Source: Pholiota molesta
Lineage: Eukaryota > Basidiomycota > Agaricomycetes > Agaricales > Strophariaceae
Direction: 5' to 3'
Assembly (NCBI GenBank): GCA_014925825.1
Contig: JACGCK010000011.1
Coordinates: forward strand, 248,001-312,000
Length of the DNA stretch: 64,000 bases
Below, one piece after another: positions 1 through 10,471 of the stretch (its first letter is position 1; each line of letters opens with the position of its first letter). Position numbers and translations under genes: made by a program. The notes under the pieces were generated by a model. It was given only the letters and a program-made list of their open reading frames with translations, was not told the origin of the DNA and made no database searches.

Positions 1-500
1 AGCACAAGCATGGCATAGAAGCCTTCCTGGCCTGTACCCGTCTGCGTTCGGGCGACGGCGTCGATCTCATCCCTGCCTGGCTCGGCGGGCCGCGTGTAGA
101 TGAAGTCAGTGACCGCGCTCTTGACGCTGGCGGCGACCTCAGAGACGTATTCCGCGCCGAGGAGGTTGATGCCGACGAAGGCGACGGAGAAATCGAGGAC
201 GGAGAAAATGAGGTAGACACCGAGCGCGTACCACCCGTACGCCTTGATGAGGTGCTTGAGGCGCTGGGACATGGATGCGTCGGGCGGGAGGGGGCTCAGA
301 CGGGGCTCGGACGGGGACTTGGGGCCAGAGTCGGCCATGAGACGGGCAGGAAAGTTGGAGAAGAAGCGGGCATTGGGGCGCGGGGTGTGGGTGAGCGGGG
401 AGACGGGGAGACGGGTGGCGGCGGTGAGGGGGAGCAGGGGGCGTGCGACGCGCGGGGCGATGGCCTTGAATATGTGGAGGCGCGGGAGGAGGCCGCGCAT
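1..500 (-). CDS. FAM210/Nat2-like DUF1279 mitochondrial membrane protein (C-terminal end outside window)
   Basis: The reading frame is open from the ATG at 500 to the window edge (166 codons, no stop), so the 3' end is missing. The first ~60 residues are rich in Arg, Pro and Ala with almost no acidic residues (MRGLLPRLHIFKAIAPRVAR and on), as expected for a mitochondrial presequence. At about residue 90 the DUF1279 signature begins: LIKAYGWYALGVYLIFSVLD, a predicted membrane segment, then VAFVGINLLGAEYV. Family knowledge: DUF1279 proteins (yeast Nat2, animal FAM210A/B) are mitochondrial inner-membrane proteins of poorly defined role. No intron is visible in the part seen. An alternative downstream ATG lies just before the domain, but the presequence argues for the one chosen. 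It lies head to head with SPE2, about 240 bp apart. Confidence 0.8.
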   Translation of the reverse strand, partial: MRGLLPRLHIFKAIAPRVARPLLPLTAATRLPVSPLTHTPRPNARFFSNFPARLMADSGPKSPSEPRLSPLPPDASMSQRLKHLIKAYGWYALGVYLIFSVLDFSVAFVGINLLGAEYVSEVAASVKSAVTDFIYTRPAEPGRDEIDAVARTQTGTGQEGFYAMLV

Positions 501-674
501 GGTGGTGGGTGCTGAGCGCCACCGCGGGGAGCGCCCGACGAGGAGCAGGTCACGTGTGGATAACGCCGTATGGCAGGGGACAAAAAATATTGCAGGGATA
601 GTGGATGCATCTTCTCGTGAGAGGGCCTGTCCAGAGCTCTTTCATCGATCATCCCTCTGCCCTATACCCAGTAC

Positions 675-725
675 ATGTATCCCGTCGTCGCCATCCGTGC
701 CCGATCTTCCTCAGCCCCTCGATAG
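675..725 (+). promoter_or_regulatory. Short upstream ORF in the SPE2 leader
   Basis: ATG at 675 opens a 16-codon frame (MYPVVAIRARSSSAPR) closed by TAG at 723-725, 18 nt before the SPE2 start at 744. A second upstream ATG at 605 opens a frame that overlaps the SPE2 start out of frame. AdoMetDC mRNAs in animals and plants carry polyamine-responsive uORFs. Whether this one is transcribed and regulates anything is inference, since the transcription start is unknown. Confidence 0.4.
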
Positions 726-743
726 CATCCCCATCTATCTGCC

Positions 744-2079
744 ATGTCCGCCGACGCCCCAGACGACTACCAGGCTTCTGCACCCTTCGAGGGCCCCGAG
801 AAGCTCCTCGAGATCTGGTTCGCCCCATCTGCTGCCCAGGTGCCCCACCTTCCCGCCGCCAGCGGCACGAAAACCGGCCTTCGCACCGTCTCCCGCGCGA
901 CATGGGAGGAGATGCTCGACATCGTCAAATGCAAGGTCCTCAGCGTCATTGAAGGCACCGATATCGACGCTTACCTGCTGAGGTTAGTCTTTCTAGGTTG
1001 GCGTCGTCGCTGCATGCTCAACGAAGCCACAGCGAGTCGTCCTTTTTCGTCTCTCCACACCGCCTCATCCTCAAGACCTGCGGCACTACCCTTAATCTCT
1101 TTGGCCTGCCCCGTATCCTTGAAATCGCTGCCAAAGAAGCAAACATGACCACCGTCTACCGCTTTTTCTACTCGCGCAAGTCATTCATGTTTCCCGAGCG
1201 TCAGCTCGGCCCTCACAGGGACTGGAAGCAAGAGGTCGAATACCTCGATAAAATTTTCTCCAACGGCGCGGCCTACACCATCGGCAAAGTCAACGGGGAT
1301 CACTGGCTTCTCTATCTCACTAACCCCGAGTCCTATCAGAATCACCTTGACGCTCCACACGTGGACACGGAGGATCGACACGTTGATTACACAATTGAAA
1401 TCCTCATGAGTGACCTCTCGCCCAAAGCGCGCGAGCCGTTCTTCTTCGACGAGGCCACCGCGGACATCACGCCGTCCGCCCTCGCCGCCGATCTGTCCGA
1501 CAACCTGGGCATCACCAAATATTCCCGCCATCTCTGACGCAACTGGACGCGTACGCCTTCCAGCCGTGCGGGTATTCATCGAACGCGCTCATCAAGTGGG
1601 GGCACGGGCCGCTCGAGAACGACTTTGCTGGGACGCCCGCCGCCAACGCGCCCGAAGCGCCGCCGCCGCACTCGGGCGAGGGGTACTACACGATCCACGT
1701 CACGCCCGAGGAGGGTTGGTCCTACGCAAGCTTCGAGTGCAACGTGCCGCTCTCGACGTCCGGCGCATCGCAGCGCGGGAAGATCCCAGACCTCAAGACG
1801 CTCGTGAGGCGCGTCGTGAATATCTTCCAACCCGGCCGCATCACCCTCACCCTCTTCGTCTCGAGCGAGGACAACGAGACGGGCGAGGAGTCTGCGGTCG
1901 AGGCCGCGCAGCGTGCGTTCAAAGCGGCGCTCATCCCGGCTGCGCTTGGGGTGAACGGCGCGTCAGCGCCCATGTCCCCGGACGCACGCCTGCACACTAA
2001 AAACTATAAAAGGACGGACAAAATCAACTACGAGTTTGGAGGATATGATTTGGCCTTTGCGAGCTTTGAATTGAAATGA
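744..2079 (+). CDS. SPE2: S-adenosylmethionine decarboxylase proenzyme (one-base frameshift in this assembly)
   Basis: Makes decarboxylated AdoMet, the aminopropyl donor for spermidine and spermine. Exons are 744-982 and 1033-2079; the 50-nt intron (GTTAGT...CACAG) falls inside the self-cleavage motif, and splicing restores LLSESSFFV, whose Glu-Ser-Ser gives the pyruvoyl serine. Other family landmarks are the proenzyme segment KTCGTTLNLFGL, LDAYAFQPCGYSSNAL with the catalytic Cys, a YYTIHVTPEEGWSYASFE strand, and VVNIFQPGRITLTLFVSS near the C-terminus. The frame breaks at 1517-1535: after ...DNLGITK the frame stops at TGA 1535-1537, while the conserved continuation IFPPSLTQLDAYAF is one base back. 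Exon lengths sum to 1286, one short of 429 codons, so a base is missing near the AAA at 1517-1519. No intron with usable sites explains it. Start chosen as the first ATG in frame with good context. Confidence 0.93.
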
Positions 2080-2612
2080 TCTGGCCTGATAGAATTTGCT
2101 TTGATATATGTAGTACCCTGTACCCCGCTGTGTAAGATACCATCGACCAAAAAGAAACCACTACCACCACACCACAAGAACGAGAGAAAGTACTAGTAGA
2201 GTAGGCTCTGAGCTAGTATTGCGGTTTGGATTTTCCTGTGATATCTTCTCGCTGTTTTCGTTTCGAGTACCCGTTTTAATATGCGCAGTTTTCTAACCAC
2301 TGAAACTAAGAGCGAGTCAACTACAGTTTCGACCGAACAAAAATAGATATTTTGATTATACGGATTAAGAGCATAGAGGACCCAGGATTAGCCTATTACA
2401 CTTTCGCTTTCCAATAAATAAACAACCAAGGCGAGAATAAAGTCCGACAATACACACAAAGCTACAAAGACTCGAACCAAAGGGTTACCAATAAGCAGAA
2501 AAAGAGTGAGAAAGTGTTCCATCTCTCAATACATATGATAATTATACGAAATATTAGGCCAGCACTGCCAAAGAACAAAAAAGAAGAGCGGCTGCAAGAG
2601 GTTACTTTTGTA
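2080..2612. other. Intergenic, convergent 3' ends
   Basis: AT-rich DNA between the converging SPE2 and Zn2Cys6 factor genes. I see no coding, RNA or repeat signal here. A tract around 2460-2490 resembles a tRNA T-arm on the minus strand but lacks the rest of a cloverleaf. Confidence 0.5.
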
Positions 2613-4175
2613 TTAAGAGGAAGGCAAAGGGATAGCCTCTTTTTGCTGTGCAGATTTGTTGCGCATGATACACAGTGGGCAGAGCCGCACGTATAGCTCG
2701 GCCATTGGCCAGGTAATAGTTGCCTAATCAGTGCAGTAGGTTGAATAAGGGTGAAGAATGATAAGGTAGGCTAACAACTTACAAATCTCAAACGGACGAC
2801 TTCGAGGAGCATTTGAGCCGCAGGGAGGTGTGACCGATGAGCATAGGTTAAGACATCATATATCTGGTTGAAAACAGGTATCCGATCATAATGGTGCACC
2901 TGCGAAATTCCATTCAGTACTGATTTACACGATTGCCGTGCTAGATTTTTTTAAAATACCTGAAGACTGTCCTCGTCCGTGTTGTCATTGAGAAGATCAC
3001 TGATAAACCGGCGCCGATGCCCTGCTGCGGTCTGCGCGTCCATTTCAAACACAGAGTCCCGAGGCACGAGGATAGCGCTGTATTTGTCGGAGCCAGCACA
3101 AAGCCTATGTATCACAGTCCAAGAATGCAAACGGTCTGAAAGGTGAGAAACATCGCCAGTCTGAAGCGCCCGAGCAAGCTTGATGTATTTATCGACAGAA
3201 AGGCAAGCAGTTTCCTTTATCGCTTCCATCATGTTCCGCTGGAGATGCATTAAGGAGCTCTCAAAGTCGGGGCGTTTTGGCATCTCGACGGAATCGATTT
3301 GGTAGAGGGACTGATAGACGTATGCTGGGAGAGGGATAAACGCGGGATGCCGCCAAGGTTCGATATGCGAATCGGGAATAAGAATTTTGTGATGAGCAAC
3401 AGGGAAGGTATGTGGTATGATCTCCAGTCTTGCTGTAGACGATTGAGACTGGGCAACACCTCCAACGGGCAGAGTCGCATGTGTAGGCAGGCTCTGTTTA
3501 TTTGGCTTTGCAAAATCTGCTGTGAATCTCCCCGTGTGGCTAGAGTCAGGATCCGACGCGGGTTCTGTCTCAGAATGGGTGGGAGATAAACTCGTATGGG
3601 GAACTCCTCCTGCAATGTTCTGGCCGTAGAAGCTGTGACCGCCCATGGTTTCATCCACCGGTTCGACCTTTATGCCCTGTTCTTGCCCACCCCGTGTAGG
3701 CCATTCCTTTTTGCTGCTACTAGCCACAGGAGTCACCGGACTAATCTCTTCGTCATCGGCGCGCCTGTGCCTTTTCTTGGGTGTATAATTGCACAACGTT
3801 CCCTGCCCGCCCCCTTTGCAGTTGTTACATATGGGCAGATTTCGGTCACACTGAATAATAAGAATCCACTTTCCTTGAGAAGGAGGACTTCAAAAAACAT
3901 TTTTGCTGCTCACTTTCATGTTATGTCCTCGACAGCGATCGCATCTAGGTATGCCCCGATGCGCCGGAGTAGGAAGTGGGGTATACGAACAATCTTTGAG
4001 GTTTGCCCAAGAGCAGTGATTACAGTCGGCAAAACACGGTCGCACTGGACAGGAAATACTTAGTTTTTTCTATGAGGCAACCCGCAGATTATTGACGAAC
4101 CTTTAAATTACTCAAGCGACAGTGGTCGCATCGAGGTTTTCCTCTGCGGCCCACCCATCGTGATTGGCGTGCCAT
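2613..4175 (-). CDS. Transcription factor with two tandem Zn2Cys6 clusters (one-base frameshift in cluster 1)
   Basis: Five exons: 4175-4101, 4044-3914, 3850-2960, 2899-2783 and 2723-2613, with four introns of 56-63 nt. The N-terminus MARQSRWVGRRGKPRCDHCR leads into a first cysteine set (CDHC, CDRVLP, C, CNHC, C) and, after a linker TPLPTPAHRGIPR, a second complete Zn2Cys6 set (CDRC, CDRNLPIC, CNNC, C). The first intron falls in the same place within each cluster, just before the CDR. The rest (~370 residues) is Ser/Pro-rich, then a helical region with a His/Leu-rich C-terminus; it has no fungal-TF homology I recognise. Exon 2 is 131 nt, one base short: after CDRVLP the conserved Asp-Cys-Asn-His-Cys is read one base back (4024-4040). 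With that base the protein is 441 residues. Predicted nuclear DNA-binding regulator; targets unknown. It is divergent from the secreted-protein gene at 5347. Confidence 0.8.
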
Positions 4176-5346
4176 ATATACTTTTGGATTTGGGATGCGA
4201 ATAGTTAGCTGCCCTTCACCTCTGGTGCTTTCGATATGGTCTGAATCCTCCTGAGGCGACGACATAACTTGAGCGGGCCAGGTTCGCCACGGAGTCCTCC
4301 AGAGTGGTAATTATCAATGCGATTCAGACGTGACGTGACCTAATCTACGCTGAATATAGAATTTACTCGGCGACAAAAGGCTGAAACTTTTGCACATCGA
4401 GCCTGCTGTCTTTCTTGTCTTCAATTCAAGCAGAATCGGACAAGCTCGCTCTTTGGGTATTCTACCAACGTGGGTATGTGTTTACATTAGGCTTTTTCAG
4501 AGGTAGGACAGCTGTCTACAGGAGCTGCCTTGCGATGAAGAAGGCCTTGAGACATAGCAAACCACCATATATGGGTAACGTGGTTCAGCAGTCGTGTAAC
4601 CTTTTAAGCCGGCCCGATCTCTTCCGGGCGTACTTTGACCTGAACAGCGACTAGCCCTCTTCTTGAAATCACAAATGCCATGCCAAAAGCTTGTACCTTT
4701 CTCCACCTTGAAGTATTTCTACGCAACAATCAAAGCATCTGCTAGACTTTCGAACTTGCAAGCTCAACCTCTCTGAGCCTCGAAATCGCATCATGTGCTT
4801 CATTGGGTCCAACCGCTGAAGAATCCTACTTCTGCTTCCCAAACTTGACTTCAGAACACCATCTGAACAAACTTGCATGGCTGTCTGGCCATGAGCTACC
4901 AGCGATATCACGAGGAGGCAACCTTTCCCTCTGATTCAGAGGGTCTGCTTCCATCAGGTCCACCGAAGATGTCGAATGCGATTTGCTCACATGGACGCAG
5001 TTACTATATAGTATTAGCATCGTTTCCACCATTTGAATTACGCACGTTTTCCGCCGGGATCTTTTCTCGCTCCTTCAGCACGCTGCGAAGTGGGATTATA
5101 GGCAGTTCTCTCAAACTATCATCTGTATTTCCCTCGAGGCGCTATTTATAGTAAGCATGTTCGCATGTTAATCCAGATCCCATGCTGCTGCTTGTTTCTC
5201 AATCACACGTTCTACCGCATCGTATTACTTCGATGCGTTCTCTGGAATTAGAAACATTCCTTCTTTCACTTGCCTCTGGGTATAAATAAGGGAATCGCGC
5301 CTGAAGAACGACCGTTGAGAACTTGCCCACTCTGATTTACTTGGAT
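4176..5346. other. Intergenic, divergent promoter region
   Basis: About 1.2 kb between the divergent zinc-cluster factor and the secreted-protein gene. Short open frames exist on both strands but none resembles a known protein or has a coherent splice structure, so I do not call a gene. Confidence 0.45.
5281..5288 (+). promoter_or_regulatory. TATA box of the secreted-protein gene
   Basis: TATAAATA lies 59 nt upstream of the ATG at 5347, in a position that would put transcription start around 5310. It is the clearest TATA element in the window and is typical of strongly or conditionally expressed fungal genes. Confidence 0.5.
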
Positions 5347-6593
5347 ATGCTTTCGAACGTCAAAGCCTCACTTTCTGGAGTTTTGCTGGGTGCTCTTTGC
5401 GTGGCAGCGGCATCCGTCGCATATGTGGATCCAAGTCTAAATGGAGGCTCGATGCTCGACAACGGTACTTCATACTCAGCTCTCTCGGATTGCTTTTGAA
5501 CATATCCTGACGTATTTCAGCTGGTGTCGGTGTTGGCGAACCTTTGAATGTACGTTAACATTTCGGAGCTTCTGACTGTTATACATTGACTTATTTTGAC
5601 TGACCCAGATCATCATCTCTGGGTTAAGCTCCCCAGACGTCCTTACAGACTCTGGAATTGTCAACTACGCCAAGTCCATTGGATTGTAAGTCCAAGCCTC
5701 GGATTTCTGTTCAAGCTTACAAAGTAGTATTTTTCTAGCTCAACTGAATGCCTAGGTATTCATCTTGGAGGACCCCAGTCCGCCAATTTGGGAGATGGTA
5801 ACGGGTTTGTCAATCAAACGGTATATCATCTTGTACATATACAAGCGTCTATTACCTAACAACTCTTGCGTTGCAACACAGGTGGAATTGCGCCAGGACT
5901 ACGGAAATGCAGACGTTGGCACATGTCTCGAAAGTTTGATTGGAGGCAATCATTTCCGGTAAATGATCAATTGTTTCGCAAGAAGTAGAGCATGAACGCT
6001 GACTTTGAATTCTTTTTGGCAGCGTTTTCCGACAGAACGGACCACAGGCTGATACGGGTGCTTTATTCCTTGCGTAAGTCAATCATAAGTTTATATAGAA
6101 AATTCCTCCTAATCTTTGGCAAATGTTTCAGCGTTTCTAAAGAAGAGGTACTTGCAAAGAATGGTAGCATAATGAGTGAATATTTCTTTTTCTAATATTA
6201 TGCCCAGGATGTCGAGGAGGGCCATACCATTGTGCCCGATGGATACAACATTGGTGGGTTCTACAGTCCTCATATTTCTACTGCTACTAAAAGCAGGAAA
6301 TGCTGCATAGGCCGCAATGAATTTGTCGCGGTTGCCCTCGGCACAACAAGCTTTGGCGGAACAACTTATTCCACCACCGGCCAGAATATTACAGGACTCC
6401 TTCCTGTAGGGAGCACAGGGTAAGCACTCAAGTCAGATACTACGTCGTCTTCAGAACCTAACACGATAAATTCGGCATAGCATTAACCATGGTATTTTAA
6501 CTTTTTTCAGCAGAATCCTCTCGTACTAATTCAAACTTTCCAGACATCGCCATTGATGGAATCGTTACACTTCTCACTGTAACAATTCAGTAG
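5347..6593 (+). CDS. Small secreted protein of unknown function, eleven exons
   Basis: The protein is 221 residues. It begins MLSNVKASLSGVLLGALC with a hydrophobic core and AAA-S-VAY, a convincing signal peptide. Exons (5347-5464, 5521-5549, 5609-5685, 5739-5820, 5882-5958, 6023-6073, 6132-6147, 6208-6253, 6311-6419, 6481-6491, 6544-6593) sum to 666 nt and stay in frame. Two are micro-exons of 16 and 11 nt. The mature part contains CLESLIGGNHFRVFRQNG, LFLAVSKEED and a C-terminus DIAIDGIVTLLTVTIQ, a pattern I associate with uncharacterised secreted proteins of Agaricomycetes; I cannot assign a reaction. Few Cys residues, so it is not a classical Cys-rich effector. The last intron could alternatively end at the nearer TTTTTTCAG, but that would be only 19 nt. 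Confidence 0.75.
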
Positions 6594-6791
6594 GGAAGCC
6601 CTACGCATGGCGCATTTTTCGTTCTCATACACCTTAAATAGTCGAAGGCATGATTCATTAGGTTTATTTGATCAAACTCAATTGTAAACAAGACATTGTG
6701 GACGGACTTGGAGCTAGCTTTGAGGGTAATGAGGTATCGTACACTATGTATTGGACAGGATGAAATACATCAATGTTTATGGAAGTCGAAG

Positions 6792-8749
6792 TTAACAGAC
6801 CATGAGTGTATCGCAGAAATCAAGGGAATACAGTTCTTGGGATTGAAATATAGGCGAGCTCGTAGAGCGGTTTCGTGAACAATTGAAACGACGAGTCATA
6901 ACCCGATGAATTTCGAGATCTGCTGTTTCCTCGTGAGTCCGTCGCTTCAGTCGTTGAAGTACCATATCCAGTGCGAAAAAATTCGCAGGATTAGTGGCGA
7001 ATTTACGATGTTTACTAGAGGCCGTATGCTAAAAGACAATCACCTCAATAACAGGCAAAAGAGGCTGTTGATGCAAGACATACCGTTGCGAAGTCGTCAA
7101 ATTTGATGCGACAGCTCTCACAGTAGCCCGGTTTAGCACCTTCTTCACGTTTCGGTAATTTCATCGTATTTGTACTCTTGCTCTTCCTAAGGAGCGGCAC
7201 CTTACTAGGTGGCCCCATTTGATTATTTGCAGCTCCTGTGTCGACCTTCTCCTTGCCCGAAAATTTGAGCGATGTCACCACATGGCGCCCAAGTTTGTCC
7301 GGAAAGGTAGATGTTCCGTTAATATTGCGTTGGAACCGACCGGACGTCGAAGTGGTGCCAGTGTTCGAGGTAATGCCTACGCTGTTGCCAGATGCAGCAA
7401 TGTAGTTCATCCCTGCGCCTGAAGGATTATATCCAGAGGCATTGACAGACTCTACGTCGTCTTCGTCCCCATCGAGGTCCACGCATAAGCCACCATGTTG
7501 CCCAGCAACTGGATGAGAAAGCCGGCGTTGTAAATTGTGAACAGAAAGGGATTTCCTCAGGTTGGAACCGCCGACATTAGCTTTGCCAGCCGCTTTCAGA
7601 GTCTGAGTTGCTTCTTGCTTGCGCTTGAAGGTTAGAAGTACTTTTTCTTTCTTCAACTGGGCGCGTTCCAATTCTCCGTCTCGCTCAGCTTTTTGTTGTT
7701 TCTCGTATCGCCGTTGTTCTTTTTCGTCAAAGGGTCCAAATGGATTTCGGGCTAAGGGATGACAATGTAGAACTGGCCATGGCTTCCTAGCGTTTCTATC
7801 TTTGACGGTGGGGTATTCATGGGCAGCAATGGTAGCGAGCTCCTGATTGATATCTTCCACAAGAACAAAGACAGAGCCGCGAGAAAAATAGTGCCAGTCG
7901 TGTCGCCTCTGCGTAGGGTCGCGTTCGGTGGTACCATGAATCTTTTCAGTTTGTAGCAGGCGAGATAATGATCGCTGTGGTCCTGCAGAGGGTCCTGTAT
8001 GTCGAGGAGCAGGCGGTGTTTGTACGGTGGTGTCAGTTAAGCAGCGATCGAGAATACTGTCGAATTTAGCCGCGTTCCAAATCTTCATATTATATTCCAC
8101 GGCCTTGGAGACGAGGCTACGCGCAGAATCTTCGGTACCACTACAAACAAGATGATCAGAATCTGGGTTTGAGGAGTACAATTAAAATTACCGAAGTTTA
8201 AAAGGACTCATTAAACCGGCTTTGTTCTCCTTATCATCGGTCTTCGCTTTTGGTATTGGTCGATCAGTAATTAAATGCGTAGCGGAAGACGAGAAAAAAT
8301 CGTCCACAACCTAAGCCATATCAGAGCTTGATCAACGTGAACAGGAGGTACCATACCCCTCCAAGAAGCAGAATCCTAGCTTTGAATCCCTGCTCAACCT
8401 TGTAGTCTATCGTTTCCGAGTCGATGTAGAATGTCCATGAAGGAAAGGCGCTAGTGAACTTTCGTTTGAATTCGTCCTCTTTCTGCTGCCGCTCAGCGAT
8501 CCGTCGTTCTTTCTCTTCCACACGTTCCTGCTCCCTAGCTTTGGTGGGTGAGGGAGTCACGTTCGCGGTGGCTCGCACACGTTTGACGACGTTGTGCATA
8601 TGTAGCTCTGCATTATCAGGAGAGCGCGCCCGTTTCGAGCCAGAGACTGCTCTTGACTGCTTTGCTGGGGATGGGTTAGATGGGTTCTGGTCCTTCTGGA
8701 GGGTGCGGTTTCCTAGTGGAAGTCGTCGTTGCACGAGAAGGGCAGACAT
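6792..8749 (-). CDS. DBF4: Dbf4-type regulatory subunit of the Cdc7 kinase
   Basis: Activates Cdc7 for phosphorylation of the Mcm2-7 helicase at replication origins; nuclear. Four exons: 8749-8357, 8310-8192, 8140-7084 and 7028-6792 (601 residues, lengths sum in frame). The N-terminal half has a BRCT-like motif N (FPSWTFYIDSETIDYKVEQG, then LLLGGVVDDFFSSSATHLIT). The middle has motif M (RKPWPVLHCHPLARNPFGPF), and the C-terminus has the Dbf4 zinc finger, CESC before the last intron and HTASSKH after it. The region between is low-complexity and basic. ATG at 8749 has the better context (TCACCATGT); an in-frame ATG at 8773 is possible. Shares a 277-bp promoter region with ATG5. Confidence 0.92.
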
Positions 8750-9026
8750 GGTGACGAGGGAATATAAAACCAAGAAACGAGGCTATTTGAGATAAGAGGG
8801 CTGCGGACTCATACAGCGACTTGGTGGCGGAGGTGAGCGCGTTGAAGGCCCGACTCCACCGAGTCAACCGTTATAGTTTTGATTTGTTGACGCGACGTGC
8901 CATGTGACTGTTGGCGTTTGCCGCCGCGATCACATGATTGTGACTAGGTGTCACTTGTCTGGCACTTGGCCTTATTGACATTATCAGGAGTGGGACAATT
9001 ATTCTTGCGGACTGTGCTCAGTCTTC

Positions 9027-10304
9027 ATGTCCACGTACGCAACTGCTCGTCGCCACCCGTCTCCTGTACCCAATGCGCGGGCAGAGAAAGATCGAACTAC
9101 TGACTACAACACTACACTTTTCCGTCGTTTGACATGGGAGGGCACCGTCCCGCTGGAAATCCGCGTCGATCCCAAGGAGCTCCCAGCGAACTCAGATCGC
9201 GGTCTCGAATGCTACTTTATCCAAGCGCCCAGAGTCAGCTACCTCCCCCTCATAGTCCCTGAAATACGGCGATTTCTCATGGACGTGGTATTTGATGAAG
9301 TAGCAGCGAAAGGTCTGCGAGACGAAGAGTGGTGGTTTGAGAGCGAGGAGGGCACGTTGCTCAAGTGGTGGGTCTTTGGCACACTCTTGCGCTTTATTAC
9401 ATCACATACATTCGCTTACTGTGATAAATCGAAGGCACTGGCCGATAGGTCTGATTTATGACAATCACACGATAAGCGCCTCTGTGCGCTCGCCTTCTTT
9501 ACCTTCGACGTCTATGGCGACGCCAATGCGCCTCATTCTGCACCTTGCAGCACCTCCAAATGACAAGCTCTTCCTTTCACCCACGCTCGATGCATGTAAA
9601 CAGGCGTTCATGAACCAGCTGAAAGAGGCAGATTTCATTCGATGGGGAAACACCAGGAGAATGACAGGCCTGCGCAAGGTTGATCAAGATGGTCTGTGGG
9701 AAGGCATTCGAGAGCGTAAGCCTTTTTCTAACATTTCATCTCCTAGAATTAATTATAAGAATTTATGGATAATATAGACAGCTTCGATGACTTTTGGAGA
9801 GTAGCTTCCAAATTGACGCCAACAGCAGGCCCACCGACACGCTCAAATTCCCCTCCACCCTCTGGAAATCGGCCTCAATCAACCGACCATTCGAATGGGT
9901 CTGATCGAGATGGCGCGTACAACATGAGAAACGTGCCAATCAGACTATACCTCCCAGATGGACCAGTATTGCAAGAACTAGCTCCTCCCACCTTAGAAGA
10001 CGGTAGGCACTCCGTTTGCGGCCCTGACCCACAATGATTCTGACGCCTTATGTATGCAATAGGTTCACCACACACTCTCTATGACTTCCTTTCCACAAAT
10101 CTCTCGTTATTATTCCCTCCACGGCCACCCCCGCCACCACCTTCTCGTTTGAATCCTAATCCACAGGCGCCAGCAGTTCCAGCGCTCGCCTATGCCCTGA
10201 TACAAGGGGTTGTATCGCCGCCTGAAGCTGAGCTCGCATGGCTAGGCGCCTGCCTTGCCGGCGCTGATGGCTGGTTAAATATCTGTATTGGTATTGCTAG
10301 ATAA
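9027..10304 (+). CDS. ATG5: Autophagy protein Atg5
   Basis: Acceptor of Atg12; the Atg12-Atg5 conjugate with Atg16 lipidates Atg8 during autophagosome growth. Four exons: 9027-9367, 9435-9715, 9778-10002 and 10063-10304 (362 residues, lengths sum in frame). Family landmarks are FRRLTWEGTVPLEIRVD at the start of the first ubiquitin-like fold, LKWHWPIGLIYD across the first splice junction, FMNQLKEADFIRWG with the conjugated lysine at about residue 177, SFDDFWRV, and the C-terminal fold ending LACL..ADGWLNICI. A Pro-rich stretch (RPPPPPPSRLNPNPQ) interrupts the C-terminal domain. Confidence 0.95.
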
Positions 10305-10471
10305 TGAGGGAGATGTCGATATTCTGCATTACAGGATTTTGTTTAATATACCCTTTGATATTGATACACTTAATCGTTGGAATAGAACGCTTCTTCAATC
10401 TGATGGATGAGGTTTCGTGGATATGCAATAATAAATGAGTGTTAAATGGTAAATAGTAAGTAAGGCAGAGA

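Noticed and set aside
2455..2500. Minus-strand GGTTCGAGTC resembling a tRNA T-loop
   Set aside because: No matching D-arm, anticodon stem or acceptor stem in the surrounding 90 bp.
6492..6510. A 19-nt last intron in the secreted-protein gene
   Set aside because: Too short for splicing; a 52-nt intron to 6543 with a CTAAT branch-like site gives an equally good frame and a cleaner protein.
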